A DNA stretch of 18,903 nucleotides, taken from assembly GCA_934088535.1 (NCBI GenBank), contig CAKOJC010000022.1, positions 1-18,903 on the forward strand. The letters run 5' to 3'. Under the pieces are notes generated by a model, which was not told the origin of the DNA, made no database searches, and saw nothing but the letters and a program-made list of their open reading frames with translations. How positions within the stretch are numbered: the stretch's first letter is position 1; every line of letters begins with the position of its first letter. Source of the DNA: an uncultured Bacilli bacterium. Lineage in GTDB: Bacteria; Bacillota_I; Bacilli_A; RF39; UBA660. Positions 1-8,360 of this stretch are shown here, in pieces. The position numbers and the translations under genes were made by a program.

Positions 1-768
1 GATTTACATTTAGTAGGCAAAGAAATAGTAAGATTTCATACTATTATATGGCCTTGTATGTGTATGAGTTTAGGTATAGATTTACCAAAACAAGTATTTG
101 GACATGGTTGGTTAATTATAGATGGTGGTAAGATATCTAAATCACTTGGAAACTATAAAGATCCAAGAGAATATATTAATACTTATGGTGTAGATGCTGT
201 TAGATATTTTGCTTTAAGAGAAGTACCTTTTGGAAATGATGGAAACTTTAGTGAAGAAGCACTTATTACTAGAACTAATGCAGATCTAGTAAATACACTT
301 GGTAATTTAGTAAATAGAACTATTGCGATGAGTAAAAAATATTTTGAGTCAAAAGTAGAAAATCCAGGTGTAAGTGAAGAAGTTGATGAATCACTTATTA
401 GTTATGCTAAAGAATTACCATCATTAGTTGATGAAAAAATGAATTCATTAAAAGTTAATGAAGCTCTTGAAGATATATTTGAGTTATTAAAGAAAAGTAA
501 TAAATATATAGATGATACTACTCCATGGATACTTGCTAAAGATGAAACTAAAGCTGATAGACTTAGAACAGTACTATATAACTTACTTGAATGTATTAGA
601 ATGTCTGCTATATTATTAAGACCATATATACCAGGAACTAGTGATAAAATATTTGAAATGTTAAATACTAAAAATACTGAATTTGACACTTTAGAATTTG
701 GTAATTTAGAAACTGATATTACTCTTAATGAGGCAGAAATATTATTTAATAGAATAGAAACTAAATAG
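1..768 (+). CDS. metG: Methionyl-tRNA synthetase, C-terminal part (5' truncated by window edge)
   Basis: This enzyme charges tRNA-Met with methionine in the cytoplasm. The frame is open from base 1, so the gene starts upstream of the window. Visible are the end of the class I catalytic core (IIWPCM, then FGHGW), the signature loop as KISKS in place of the usual KMSKS, the DAVRYF segment, and the all-alpha anticodon-binding domain including the TPWILAKDE stretch. The protein ends with LFNRIETK, the point where the catalytic and anticodon-binding parts normally finish, so it appears to lack the appended C-terminal tRNA-binding (Trbp111-like) domain seen in longer bacterial versions. Met to Ile in the signature loop is a known kind of variation and is not by itself a defect. 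A strong terminator follows at once. Family assignment is very secure. Confidence 0.97.
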   Translation, partial: DLHLVGKEIVRFHTIIWPCMCMSLGIDLPKQVFGHGWLIIDGGKISKSLGNYKDPREYINTYGVDAVRYFALREVPFGNDGNFSEEALITRTNADLVNTLGNLVNRTIAMSKKYFESKVENPGVSEEVDESLISYAKELPSLVDEKMNSLKVNEALEDIFELLKKSNKYIDDTTPWILAKDETKADRLRTVLYNLLECIRMSAILLRPYIPGTSDKIFEMLNTKNTEFDTLEFGNLETDITLNEAEILFNRIETK

Positions 769-794
769 ATTGTTTACATACAATCTATTTTTTT
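763..794 (+). terminator. Intrinsic terminator after metG
   Basis: A perfect 8-bp stem, TAGATTGT with ACAATCTA, around a 6-base loop, extended by A-T pairs and followed by a run of seven T. The metG stop codon lies inside the left arm. Confidence 0.9.
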
Positions 795-814
795 ATGTGT
801 AAAATATTTGTTAA

Positions 815-843
815 TTTACATAGTAATATCAATATGATAAAAT
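815..843 (+). promoter_or_regulatory. Promoter of the TraX-family gene
   Basis: A -35 box TTTACA (815-820) and a -10 box TAAAAT (838-843) are separated by 17 bases. The predicted start near 850 would leave a leader of only about 9 bases, which is mostly the ribosome binding site GGTGAT (850-855). Confidence 0.6.
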
Positions 844-858
844 TTATATGGTGATAAT

Positions 859-1527
859 ATGGAAAGTAAAAGTGATTGTACTACTCTAAATATGGATACT
901 AATTTTTTAAAGTTGATTGCTATTATATCTATGTTTATAGATCATGCAGGTTATACACTTTTTTCTAATAATTTAATAATGAGATCTATAGGTAGAATTG
1001 CTTTTCCATTATTTACGTTTTGTATAATGATAGGATATTTTAATACAAAAGATTTAAAAAAATATATAAAAAGACTTATGTTGATAGGCATTATAAGTCA
1101 ACCAATATATATGTTACTTTTTGATACATATGCACCAAATATAATGTTTACATTAATAGCTGAATTGTTACTATATTATTCACTTGATAATAAGAAGTGG
1201 TGGTATATACCATTTTTAGTTGTAACTCCGATTTTATTAAAATTTGATTACTCTATAATATATTTATTTGTAGTACCAATATTTTATTATTTTAGAAATG
1301 ATAAAGGTTTATTATCGGTTTCATATATATTTTTTTATTTAAGCTATTTGTTAGATTTTTTTATAACAAAAAAGACATTTTCTTGTGTTACATCATGTTC
1401 TATATTTGCTTTATTTTTTATACTTTTTAATACAAAAACTAATTTAAAAATAAATAAATATTTCTTTTATATATTTTATCCTTTACATTTATTGATACTT
1501 TTAATCATAAAATATATTATTATGTAA
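859..1527 (+). CDS. TraX-family integral membrane protein
   Basis: A 222-residue, very hydrophobic protein with about seven or eight membrane segments. The N-terminal part matches the TraX family: LKLIAIISMFIDHAG, then IGRIAFPLFTF and a GYFNTKDLKKYIKRL stretch. TraX was named for N-acetylation of F pilin. Most chromosomal Firmicute members are orphan membrane proteins, presumably acyltransferase-like and of unknown substrate, so no pilus link should be assumed. Start choice is supported by GGTGAT three bases before ATG 859. It stands alone, between the metG terminator and the PadR promoter. No terminator is seen after it. Family call is confident; the function is not known. Confidence 0.85.
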   Translation: MESKSDCTTLNMDTNFLKLIAIISMFIDHAGYTLFSNNLIMRSIGRIAFPLFTFCIMIGYFNTKDLKKYIKRLMLIGIISQPIYMLLFDTYAPNIMFTLIAELLLYYSLDNKKWWYIPFLVVTPILLKFDYSIIYLFVVPIFYYFRNDKGLLSVSYIFFYLSYLLDFFITKKTFSCVTSCSIFALFFILFNTKTNLKINKYFFYIFYPLHLLILLIIKYIIM

Positions 1528-1532
1528 TAAAC

Positions 1533-1555
1533 ACTACTTGACAATGCATAGTAGT
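1533..1555. promoter_or_regulatory. Candidate PadR operator (inverted repeat over the -35 box)
   Basis: ACTACT (1533-1538) and AGTAGT (1550-1555) form an inverted repeat with an 11-base gap. It overlaps the -35 box and spacer of the PadR promoter. PadR proteins bind as dimers to such dyads and often repress their own operon. That this dyad is the operator is inferred from position and symmetry. Confidence 0.45.
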
Positions 1556-1566
1556 AATGGTATTAT
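1538..1566 (+). promoter_or_regulatory. Promoter of the PadR/DUF1700 operon
   Basis: A consensus -35 box TTGACA (1538-1543), a 17-base spacer and TATTAT (1561-1566). It is one of the best -35 boxes in the window. The ribosome binding site GAGGTG (1573-1578) follows. Confidence 0.8.
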
Positions 1567-1583
1567 TTTTTTGAGGTGGATGA

Positions 1584-1904
1584 ATGGATACACAATTTAA
1601 GAAAGGTGTTCTAGAGTTGTTGGTACTTTTATTTGCATCTAAAAAAGATAGATATGGCTATGAACTTGTAGAAGAAATTAGTAAAGTAGTAAATGTTAAT
1701 GAAGGAACTATATATCCAATATTAAAGAGATTAACAAATGAAAACTATTTTGAAACATATCTAAAAGAATCAACTGGAGGTCCTAGTAGAAAATATTATA
1801 AGTTAACAATTCTAGGTGAAAAAAGAAAAAATGATTTATTAGAAGAATGGAAAAAGTTTGAAAAAAGTGTTAATACTTTTATAAAGGAGAGTGAGTCTAA
1901 ATGA
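1584..1904 (+). CDS. PadR-family transcriptional regulator
   Basis: A 106-residue winged-helix repressor. Family features are the opening FKKGVLELLVLLFA, the YGYELVEEIS helix, the recognition region NEGTIYPILKRL, the wing with GPSRKYYKLT, and a C-terminal dimerisation helix (EEWKKFEKSVNTF). PadR proteins sense small ligands or membrane stress and repress adjacent genes. The start is fixed by GAGGTG five bases upstream. The 3' end overlaps the DUF1700 gene by four bases (ATGA), a coupling often seen between these two families. That the pair responds to envelope or drug stress is inferred from relatives, not seen here. An inverted repeat over its promoter suggests autoregulation. Confidence 0.93.
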   Translation: MDTQFKKGVLELLVLLFASKKDRYGYELVEEISKVVNVNEGTIYPILKRLTNENYFETYLKESTGGPSRKYYKLTILGEKRKNDLLEEWKKFEKSVNTFIKESESK

Positions 1905-3268
1905 CAAAAGATGAATTTATTAACAAATTAAAAGATAAACTTAATATATTAAATGAAGATGAAGTTGAAGATATAATAAGTGAATATAGTGAACATATAG
2001 ATGAAAAAATAAAATCAGGTGTTAACGAAACTGATGCAACTAGTGAATTTGGTGATATTGATGAATTAGTTGCTGGTATACTTGATGCATATAAAATAAA
2101 TAAAAATTATAATAAAGGACAAAGTAATTTTGTTAATGATATAGTGAATACTACTAAAGAAGTATTTGATAAAACTATTAAGATATTCTCTAATGGTAAT
2201 TTTAAAGACATTATACAGTTACTTATATATATTTTAATAGCCTTGTTAATTTGTGCGATTGTAAAAATACCATTTTATTTATTACAAGATGGATTTGAAA
2301 ATATAATTTCACCTATACCTTATAAATTCTATACAATAATTAGCACTATTGTTGGTGTTGTGATTAATCTAGTATATGTAGTAGTTGCCTATATAGTATT
2401 TATTAAAATAATGAATGAAAAAATATTAGGTAGTTTTAATGTATCAGTAAGTGAATCTAAAGTTAAGAGTAAAAATAAAAATACTAAAAAAGATAAAGAT
2501 GAAGTAAAAGAATTAAGAAAAGAAAATAAAAAAGAAAGACTATATAAAGAAGATAATTCTTTTATGACTTTTGTTGGTAAGTTAATACTATTTGGATTTA
2601 AAATTGTTGCGTTCTTCATACTAATTGGTATGGCTTGCGGTTTAGTAACTTCATCTGTATTATTTGCAATGTCAATTGAATTTTCAATTAAGTATTACTT
2701 ATTTTTAGGAATTATTATTGCTTCACTTGGATTACTAGTTGGATTTATATGGATTTGTGAATTATTGTATAGATTTATATTCAGTTTAAAATTTAATACT
2801 TTAAGACTTCTTATAACTTTTATTGCTTCAATTGTGTTATTTGGAGTAGGTATTGGCGTATTCATGATAGAAGTAACAGATTTAGATTTTAGTGATGCTG
2901 AAATAGAATATGTTCTTAGAAAAGATTATCAAATAAATGTAACAAATGTTAAAGAAATTAGATGTGATAGTTGTGGAAGTGTAGATAAAAAGATTAATGA
3001 AGATTTAGAAGATAATGTTATTAATGTTAAAGTATATGGTTCTGATTATTCAAACCCATATTATACTACTAATCAGTATAATGAAACATCTATAATATCA
3101 TTCCATTATATGAATTCAACAAATAAATTTATTAATACAATACTTAATGATATTAAAAAAGGTAAATTCTATAATTATGATAGTTTAATTAATTTAAGAA
3201 TAGAAATAGAAGGAAATAAAAAAACAATTAATAAATTAGATATAACAGAGTGTAGTTGGTGTGATTAG
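1901..3268 (+). CDS. DUF1700 (HAAS-domain) multi-pass membrane protein
   Basis: A 455-residue protein. Residues 1-65 form the helical HAAS/DUF1700 domain (MTKDEFINKLKDKL, IISEYSEHIDEKIKSG, EFGDIDELVAGIL), which typically pairs with a PadR regulator. Membrane segments lie at about 104-126, 144-170, 226-256, 264-286 and 300-322. A strongly basic Lys-rich loop (about 186-217) sits between the second and third. The C-terminal 130 residues look extracytoplasmic and beta-rich, somewhat like the DUF4097 adhesin-type domain often encoded in such operons. This tail has two CxxC pairs, Cys355/Cys358 and Cys451/Cys454, four residues from the C-terminus. AGGAG lies upstream of the start. The likely role is signalling or sensing together with PadR; the ligand is unknown. 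The long C-terminal tail makes it larger than the usual 180-200-residue family member. Confidence 0.85.
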   Translation: MTKDEFINKLKDKLNILNEDEVEDIISEYSEHIDEKIKSGVNETDATSEFGDIDELVAGILDAYKINKNYNKGQSNFVNDIVNTTKEVFDKTIKIFSNGNFKDIIQLLIYILIALLICAIVKIPFYLLQDGFENIISPIPYKFYTIISTIVGVVINLVYVVVAYIVFIKIMNEKILGSFNVSVSESKVKSKNKNTKKDKDEVKELRKENKKERLYKEDNSFMTFVGKLILFGFKIVAFFILIGMACGLVTSSVLFAMSIEFSIKYYLFLGIIIASLGLLVGFIWICELLYRFIFSLKFNTLRLLITFIASIVLFGVGIGVFMIEVTDLDFSDAEIEYVLRKDYQINVTNVKEIRCDSCGSVDKKINEDLEDNVINVKVYGSDYSNPYYTTNQYNETSIISFHYMNSTNKFINTILNDIKKGKFYNYDSLINLRIEIEGNKKTINKLDITECSWCD

Positions 3269-3295
3269 GAAATAAAAAGTATTTCCTTTTCTTTT
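3267..3295 (+). terminator. Intrinsic terminator of the PadR/DUF1700 operon
   Basis: AGGAAATA pairs with TATTTCCT around a short A-rich loop, followed by a T-rich tail. It starts within the DUF1700 stop codon. Confidence 0.8.
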
Positions 3296-3311
3296 GTATT
3301 ATTTTATAATA

Positions 3312-4517
3312 ATGGTTATGAGAAATGTGAAGAAATATATTTTAATAATTATTTTATTTTTAGTATTAATGGTAGGAGTTTTAGTATTCTTTATTTTTAG
3401 ATATGATAAATTACATTTGTTAAATAAATCTAGAGATTTATTAACTTATTTATATACTTTAGATAGTGGAGAATATAAGTTTAAAAGTGGAGCTATTTAT
3501 AATAAAAATACTATTTTAAACACTACGTATTATTTTGATGGAAGTGGTTTAATAAAAATAGATAAGTATAAGAATGTTAGCTTTATAATTGAATCTAATG
3601 ATTATTGTGTTAGTAAAACTGCATTAGGTAATATAAAAGTAGATAAAAATAAATGTGGAGAATTTGTTAATATAGAAGTAAGTGTTGTAAAAAATAATAA
3701 TATAGTATCTTTTAATGTTAATAAAAATAATTTAGATTATATGATATCTAATAATGATGATTTTAATGGTTCATGGAAACATGTTGATTATAAAGATAAT
3801 ATTATAATAAAATCTTTTGATGAAGATAAACATTATATTTGGTTTAAAGATAGTGAAGGTAATGTAAGTGATGTTTATAGCTATAATGTAGAATGTTTTT
3901 TTAGTAATAAAGGAGAATATGTTACTGATAAATATTATTGTGATGGGTCAATAGTAAGTATAGATGATATAAACTATATAGTACTTAATGATAATGATAA
4001 AGAAATTACTCTTATGAAACAAAATCCTTTAGATATAAAACTTAATCATTGTACTGATAGTATAAGTGAATTTTGTTATTATACAAATGATGGTGTGAAC
4101 AAATATAAATGGAGTAATTCTTATATAAATTATTACTTGAATAATGAATATATTAAAACATTAAATAAAGAAATTACTGATAAGTTAAAAGAAGAAGCAA
4201 TATGTGATGATTTTTTAGATGTGGGTTGCTTAAATGATGAAGGATGTGGTGGATACACTAAAGATGAAATTATTAAAAATAATTATACTTGTAATAATTA
4301 TAGTAAAAGTAAGGTTAGAATTATGTCATATGATGAGTATGTAAAAATATACGATAGTGTTAAGAAAAGGTCAGTATTAAATGGCAATTATTGGTTAATG
4401 AGTTTAGGAGAAAAAGATAAAGGATCTTCTGTCCAATATAACTATGATGTTTATATTCGTGAAGGGTTTACTACTAAACTAGATGTTAAACCTGTTAGTA
4501 CAATGTTAAAACATTGA
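3312..4517 (+). CDS. Membrane-anchored surface protein with a DUF6273-like C-terminal domain
   Basis: The N-terminus has a single strong membrane segment (about residues 6-28), so the rest is probably outside the cell. The middle (about 45-215) is beta-rich and contains several Cys residues; I do not recognise it. The C-terminal 190 residues resemble DUF6273: an opening INYIVLNDND strand, the WSNSYINYYLN motif near Trp267, a Cys-rich insert, and WLMSLGE near Trp361 with a short closing strand. DUF6273 proteins are secreted or surface proteins of unknown function in gut Firmicutes. Start choice is uncertain: ATG 3312 and ATG 3318 are both possible, and no clear ribosome binding site precedes either. 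A TATAAT box at 3305-3310 would put transcription start near 3317, so translation from 3318 could be leaderless. The gene follows the upstream terminator directly. Confidence 0.75.
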   Translation: MVMRNVKKYILIIILFLVLMVGVLVFFIFRYDKLHLLNKSRDLLTYLYTLDSGEYKFKSGAIYNKNTILNTTYYFDGSGLIKIDKYKNVSFIIESNDYCVSKTALGNIKVDKNKCGEFVNIEVSVVKNNNIVSFNVNKNNLDYMISNNDDFNGSWKHVDYKDNIIIKSFDEDKHYIWFKDSEGNVSDVYSYNVECFFSNKGEYVTDKYYCDGSIVSIDDINYIVLNDNDKEITLMKQNPLDIKLNHCTDSISEFCYYTNDGVNKYKWSNSYINYYLNNEYIKTLNKEITDKLKEEAICDDFLDVGCLNDEGCGGYTKDEIIKNNYTCNNYSKSKVRIMSYDEYVKIYDSVKKRSVLNGNYWLMSLGEKDKGSSVQYNYDVYIREGFTTKLDVKPVSTMLKH

Positions 4518-4542
4518 AGTATTTAAATCTTTATGTTAAAAT
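4514..4542 (+). promoter_or_regulatory. Promoter of the repeat/TasA-like surface protein
   Basis: TTGAAG (4514-4519), a 17-base spacer, then TAAAAT (4537-4542). It overlaps the stop codon of the preceding gene. AGGAGA (4555-4560) is the ribosome binding site. Confidence 0.6.
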
Positions 4543-4566
4543 TGTTGTGATAATAGGAGATAAACT

Positions 4567-5628
4567 ATGGAGGATGATTTTACTTTAAACGATGAATTTA
4601 ATAATAATCAAATAGAAGATGATGAATCTAGCGATAAAGATAAAAAGAAAAAAAGATTGTTACTTCTATTGCTTTTATTATTATTTTTTATTTTATTTGT
4701 GATAGGTGGAACAGGTCTTTATATTAAATATAGTGGAGATGGTAATTTAAATATAGATATTGATGGTGATGGTATTGCTGAAATAAATATTGATAAAGGT
4801 ACTGGAAAATGTATGGTTAATTGTAGTATTGATAATAAAAAACCAAATACTAATATAGATTATAAAAAGAATCAAGAACCAATTTTTAATATAGATGAAG
4901 ATGGAGATGGACTACCAGATAAAAATCTTGTTAATCAGGATACAGACGGTGATGGAAAGTGTGATTTAAACTGTGATACTGATGATGATGGTTGGCCAGA
5001 TAAAAATATAGATTTAGATGGAGATGGTATATGCGATTTAAATTGTGATACTAATAATAATGACAAATGTGATTTAAACTGCGATACTAATAATGATGGT
5101 AAATGTGATTTGAATTGTGATTTTGATAACGATGGTAAATGTGACTTAAATTGCGATACGAATGATGATGGAAAATGTGATGAAAATTGTGACACTGATG
5201 GAGATGGAAAGTGTGATGAAAAGTGTACAACAATAGATATAGATGATAAAGAAGAATATACGTTAACATTTACTGATTCAGATACATTTAATAGAAAAAA
5301 TATATATCCAGGATGGACTGGTTCAAAAACATTTAAGATTAAAAATAATACTTCTAATAAACAAGTTATAAGTTTAAAATGGACAAATGTTACGAATACA
5401 TTTACTGCTGAAAATAATTTATATTATACTGTTAAAAGAGGTAATTCAATAATAGTTAAAACATCAAGAACACCATATGGAGATAGTGTAATTTCTTCTT
5501 CAATAAGTATACCTGCTAATACAACATATACATTTACATTTGATTTTGAATTTAAAAATACAAGCATTAATCAAGATATAGATAAGGGTAAAACTTTTGA
5601 TGCTATAATTAAAGTAACTATAAAATAA
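4567..5628 (+). CDS. Anchored surface protein: Cys/Asp calcium-loop repeats plus TasA/camelysin-like domain
   Basis: A 353-residue protein in four parts. Residues 1-30 are a charged cytoplasmic tail. Residues 31-54 are a membrane segment starting with nine Leu in a row. From about 57 to 220 there are Asp-rich loops of the DxDGDGxxD kind, like EF-hand, dockerin or thrombospondin type 3 loops, with seven CD(L/E)(N/K)C units, six of them exactly 12 residues apart. Residues 228-353 are a beta domain with IYPGW, KTFKIKNNTS and a closing NQDIDKGKTFDAIIKV. That end matches the two SipW-linked proteins encoded at 8386 and 9108. The membrane segment lacks the A(W/Y)(F/Y) ending of a SipW substrate, so it is likely an uncleaved anchor. 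Calcium binding is inferred from the loops. It is probably an extended stalk presenting the end domain. Confidence 0.8.
   Translation: MEDDFTLNDEFNNNQIEDDESSDKDKKKKRLLLLLLLLLFFILFVIGGTGLYIKYSGDGNLNIDIDGDGIAEINIDKGTGKCMVNCSIDNKKPNTNIDYKKNQEPIFNIDEDGDGLPDKNLVNQDTDGDGKCDLNCDTDDDGWPDKNIDLDGDGICDLNCDTNNNDKCDLNCDTNNDGKCDLNCDFDNDGKCDLNCDTNDDGKCDENCDTDGDGKCDEKCTTIDIDDKEEYTLTFTDSDTFNRKNIYPGWTGSKTFKIKNNTSNKQVISLKWTNVTNTFTAENNLYYTVKRGNSIIVKTSRTPYGDSVISSSISIPANTTYTFTFDFEFKNTSINQDIDKGKTFDAIIKVTIK
4939..5226 (+). repeat. Coding tandem repeat, 36-bp period
   Basis: Degenerate in-frame repeats encode CDLNCDTNxDGK-type units. The cysteine pairs start at residues 132, 156, 168, 180, 192, 204 and 216, so the period is 12 residues, with one 24-residue gap where the middle unit has PDKN instead of the Cys pair. 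Confidence 0.9.
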
Positions 5629-5642
5629 TAATTTTATAAAAG

Positions 5643-5671
5643 AACTAGTAATAATATTTGCTAGTTTTTTT
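5643..5671 (+). terminator. Intrinsic terminator of the repeat/TasA-like gene
   Basis: AACTAGTAA pairs with TTTGCTAGTT (nine pairs including one G-U) followed by seven T. Confidence 0.85.
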
Positions 5672-5716
5672 AATTTTTGTAAAAAATAACCATAAAAAAT
5701 TTTTAATAGTGTAATT

Positions 5717-5746
5717 TAAAAAAAGTCATTCAAATTAGAATGACTT
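5717..5746 (-). terminator. Intrinsic terminator of the yfhO-like gene
   Basis: Read on the minus strand, a perfect 9-bp stem AAGTCATTC/GAATGACTT with a 6-base loop runs into a T-rich tract. It lies just past the stop codon of the minus-strand gene and converges with the terminator at 5643-5671. Confidence 0.88.
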
Positions 5747-5750
5747 ATCA

Positions 5751-8279
5751 TTAATTTTTAAATTTTATGTAAATAATTGTAATGACTAGTGTTACGAAAC
5801 TGATTACAGAACCTATTATTAAACCTCTTGGTACAAATTTAAATTCTATAGTATGGTTTCCTTCTTCTAAATCTAAACATATAAATGCATCATTGCAAGC
5901 ATTATAATTTACTTTTTTATTATCTACGTATACATTCCATCCTTTATTATATGGTATTGTTGTATATAGAATTGTTTTATCTTTTGTTACGTTTACTGTT
6001 CCTTTTATATTATCATCTTTTTTGTATTCAGTTATTTCTAGTTGATTCTTTTTAAGCTCTTTAATAAAATTTTGGTATTCTTCAACATAGATAATATATG
6101 CTTCTATATATTCTTTTTTGTAAGATTCTTTGTTACTTTTAAATATAAATTTATATTTATCTCCTTTTTTTAATATAGTTGGTAGTTTGTTTCTGCCTAA
6201 GTCAACATATTTTTCACCATTTATATATAGTTCTACATCTATATAAAAATCTCTGTTTCGATTTAATAGTAAAAATCCATCTTTTGATGCTGTTCCTTCA
6301 AGTGTGATGTAATTATCTTTTTTATCTTCTACTTCTATATAATCAATATTGTCTTTGATTATAGGCTTACTATTATGATAAATTATTTTTTCATTTAATG
6401 GTTCATATATTTTATAATTTTTATTTATCATTAGATTAATTATTTCTTCTAAATTATCGTTTGTATTATTTTTTGTTCTATAATTATTAATATTTTTATT
6501 TACCATAAATCCAAGTGATAGCGCATCGTTGTTTTTATATAATATTAGATTATCATTTTCTTTAATAAATTTTTCATAGTAATTTTCATTTTCTAAACCG
6601 TTTATGTATTTAACTCCTAATAATGATGTAATATATGGATTATTTCCATCAAATATTAATGTTGTATGATTAAAAACTTCAATTCCCAATTGATCTTTAA
6701 GAAAGTGTAATAGTTTAGAATTTTTAATTGAATTAAATGAACTTACTTCGTTGTATCCATAAAATGAACCTTCATTATATATTGATGTTCGATCCATGTG
6801 TATTCTATAGAAATTATTTTCTTTTGAATCTTCTTTGTTTATTTTATTTACTAGTGACTGATGTTCTTTAATGTTATCTTGTAATGTTTTGTATGGAAAG
6901 AAACATTCTAAATTATCAAATGTTATCATTGTATTAAATATTAATTCTATAAATAACATTGAAAAGAGAAGTCTTCCAGTGTTTTTCTTTTCAAGTAAAA
7001 ACATGTATTGAAGTAGCAATAATATTCCAAAAACATAAGCACTTATTTTTACTCTGTTTTCTACATTTGTTATTTTACTCATTGGGTATAGTGTAATTGC
7101 TATAAATAATATTGTTATTATTATTTTTGACCAATTACTTTGTTTTATTTTATCTAAATTTGTATATGCTTTACATGCTGTGATGATTAGAAAAAATGAT
7201 ATAACAAATGAATATCTATTTGGATACCATATTGGTTGTTGAAACATTTGCCATGAATAATCTATTAAATTAAAACTTAAACTTATTATAAAAAATAGTA
7301 TTAATATCAGAGTTGTTATTTTTTCTTTTTTAGAAATATTTTTTATGAAGAAGTATTTTATTGCAAGTACTGCAACTAACATTGATACATATATATTTAC
7401 GCTTCCATATCTAATATCATTTTCAATAAATGTTCCTGGCATTAGTTTGTAGAAGAAGTTTAGATAGTTTTGATTGAATGCAAAATAATTTGTTTGTGTT
7501 TTAGAATAGAAATGTTCTAATTTTCCATTTAACAATTCTAGAATTATTGGAATTAATATAATTGCACACATTATTCCAGAGAGTAAACTACTTATAATAA
7601 AGTCTTTTATAATTTTTTTATCTTTTTTCTTTAAATTTATATAACTATAAATGAAATACAATAGTGAAAATATACATTCCATATAACCTATATAAAAATT
7701 AGAGAGTATTGATATAGTTAACATTACAATATATTGCTTATTCTTTCTTTCATATATTAACTTATCTAGTCCCATTATAAGTAATGGTAAAAATACAATG
7801 TTATCAAAATACATATAATTATGATAATATGCTACACTATATCCCATTAGGGCGTAGCAACAGCTAAATACTATATAGAAAATATTCTTTTGATTTTTAA
7901 ATTTATATTTTAAGTATTTACACATTGTGAGTGACGATAAACTAATTCTTAAAAATATTATAAATAAATAGTAATTAAATGTTGTTTCTTGATTAAAAAA
8001 TATACATAATAAATTTGTTGGATTAAATAAATAATAGATAGCGGTTGCATAAAAATTATAACCTAATGAAGCACCAAATGAATAAAAAAGACTGTTGTTA
8101 CCAAGTAAAGCATTTTTGAAATTCATAGTGAAACTTGCATATTGATATAAACCGTCATATTTTGCGATTGAATAATCTCCGAGTGGATATATATTAGTAA
8201 ATTTGCATGCGATTAATATTATTATAATAGGTATAATTATTGATAATATTTCTGGAATATATATTTTTAACTTCTTCAT
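5751..8279 (-). CDS. yfhO: YfhO-family integral membrane protein (GT-C-like)
   Basis: About 842 residues. The N-terminal two-fifths hold roughly a dozen membrane segments. The first external loop carries the family pattern: YDGLYQYASF, then LFYSFGASLGYNF and an AIYYLFNPTNLL stretch. A long extracytoplasmic region follows, and the C-terminus has the typical GWNVYVDNKKV and EGNHTIEFKFVPRG blocks before a last membrane helix. Family members in Bacillus and Listeria are needed for glycosylating lipoteichoic acid or other surface polymers, probably using a lipid-linked sugar. The acceptor here is unknown, though the neighbouring surface-protein genes make it a candidate for modifying the same envelope. 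An ATG four codons upstream (8291) also exists, but GGTGAT lies inside that extension and four bases before ATG 8279, so I chose 8279. It is transcribed divergently from the gene at 8386. Confidence 0.9.
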   Translation of the reverse strand: MKKLKIYIPEILSIIIPIIIILIACKFTNIYPLGDYSIAKYDGLYQYASFTMNFKNALLGNNSLFYSFGASLGYNFYATAIYYLFNPTNLLCIFFNQETTFNYYLFIIFLRISLSSLTMCKYLKYKFKNQKNIFYIVFSCCYALMGYSVAYYHNYMYFDNIVFLPLLIMGLDKLIYERKNKQYIVMLTISILSNFYIGYMECIFSLLYFIYSYINLKKKDKKIIKDFIISSLLSGIMCAIILIPIILELLNGKLEHFYSKTQTNYFAFNQNYLNFFYKLMPGTFIENDIRYGSVNIYVSMLVAVLAIKYFFIKNISKKEKITTLILILFFIISLSFNLIDYSWQMFQQPIWYPNRYSFVISFFLIITACKAYTNLDKIKQSNWSKIIITILFIAITLYPMSKITNVENRVKISAYVFGILLLLQYMFLLEKKNTGRLLFSMLFIELIFNTMITFDNLECFFPYKTLQDNIKEHQSLVNKINKEDSKENNFYRIHMDRTSIYNEGSFYGYNEVSSFNSIKNSKLLHFLKDQLGIEVFNHTTLIFDGNNPYITSLLGVKYINGLENENYYEKFIKENDNLILYKNNDALSLGFMVNKNINNYRTKNNTNDNLEEIINLMINKNYKIYEPLNEKIIYHNSKPIIKDNIDYIEVEDKKDNYITLEGTASKDGFLLLNRNRDFYIDVELYINGEKYVDLGRNKLPTILKKGDKYKFIFKSNKESYKKEYIEAYIIYVEEYQNFIKELKKNQLEITEYKKDDNIKGTVNVTKDKTILYTTIPYNKGWNVYVDNKKVNYNACNDAFICLDLEEGNHTIEFKFVPRGLIIGSVISFVTLVITIIYIKFKN

Positions 8280-8297
8280 TATAATCACCATAGAAAA

Positions 8298-8306
8298 ATT
8301 ATATCA
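8298..8306 (-). promoter_or_regulatory. Extended -10 promoter of the yfhO-like gene
   Basis: On the minus strand, TGATATAAT is an extended -10 element (TGn plus consensus TATAAT). No good -35 box is seen, which is common with extended -10 promoters. The start near 8291 leaves a leader of about 12 bases, beginning just before GGTGAT. Confidence 0.65.
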
Positions 8307-8331
8307 TATAATGAAAGTTTTTAAAAAACTA

Positions 8332-8360
8332 TTGAAAGATTTTATTAAAAATGCTAATAT
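8332..8360 (+). promoter_or_regulatory. Promoter of the SipW-dependent exported protein
   Basis: TTGAAA (8332-8337), a 17-base spacer ending in TGC, then TAATAT (8355-8360), giving an extended -10. With a strong GGGAGG ribosome binding site (8373-8378) and a dedicated terminator, this looks like a highly expressed single gene. Confidence 0.7.

Noticed and set aside
859..1527. TraX protein as evidence for conjugation near the left end
   Set aside because: TraX-family proteins are common in Firmicute chromosomes without any transfer genes, and none lie nearby.
4939..5226. 36-bp period resembling a CRISPR array
   Set aside because: The repeats are in frame, degenerate at third codon positions and have no spacers; they encode protein repeats.
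4935..5269. Reverse-strand open frames over the Cys/Asp repeats
   Set aside because: They are repeat-driven shadows without ribosome binding sites.
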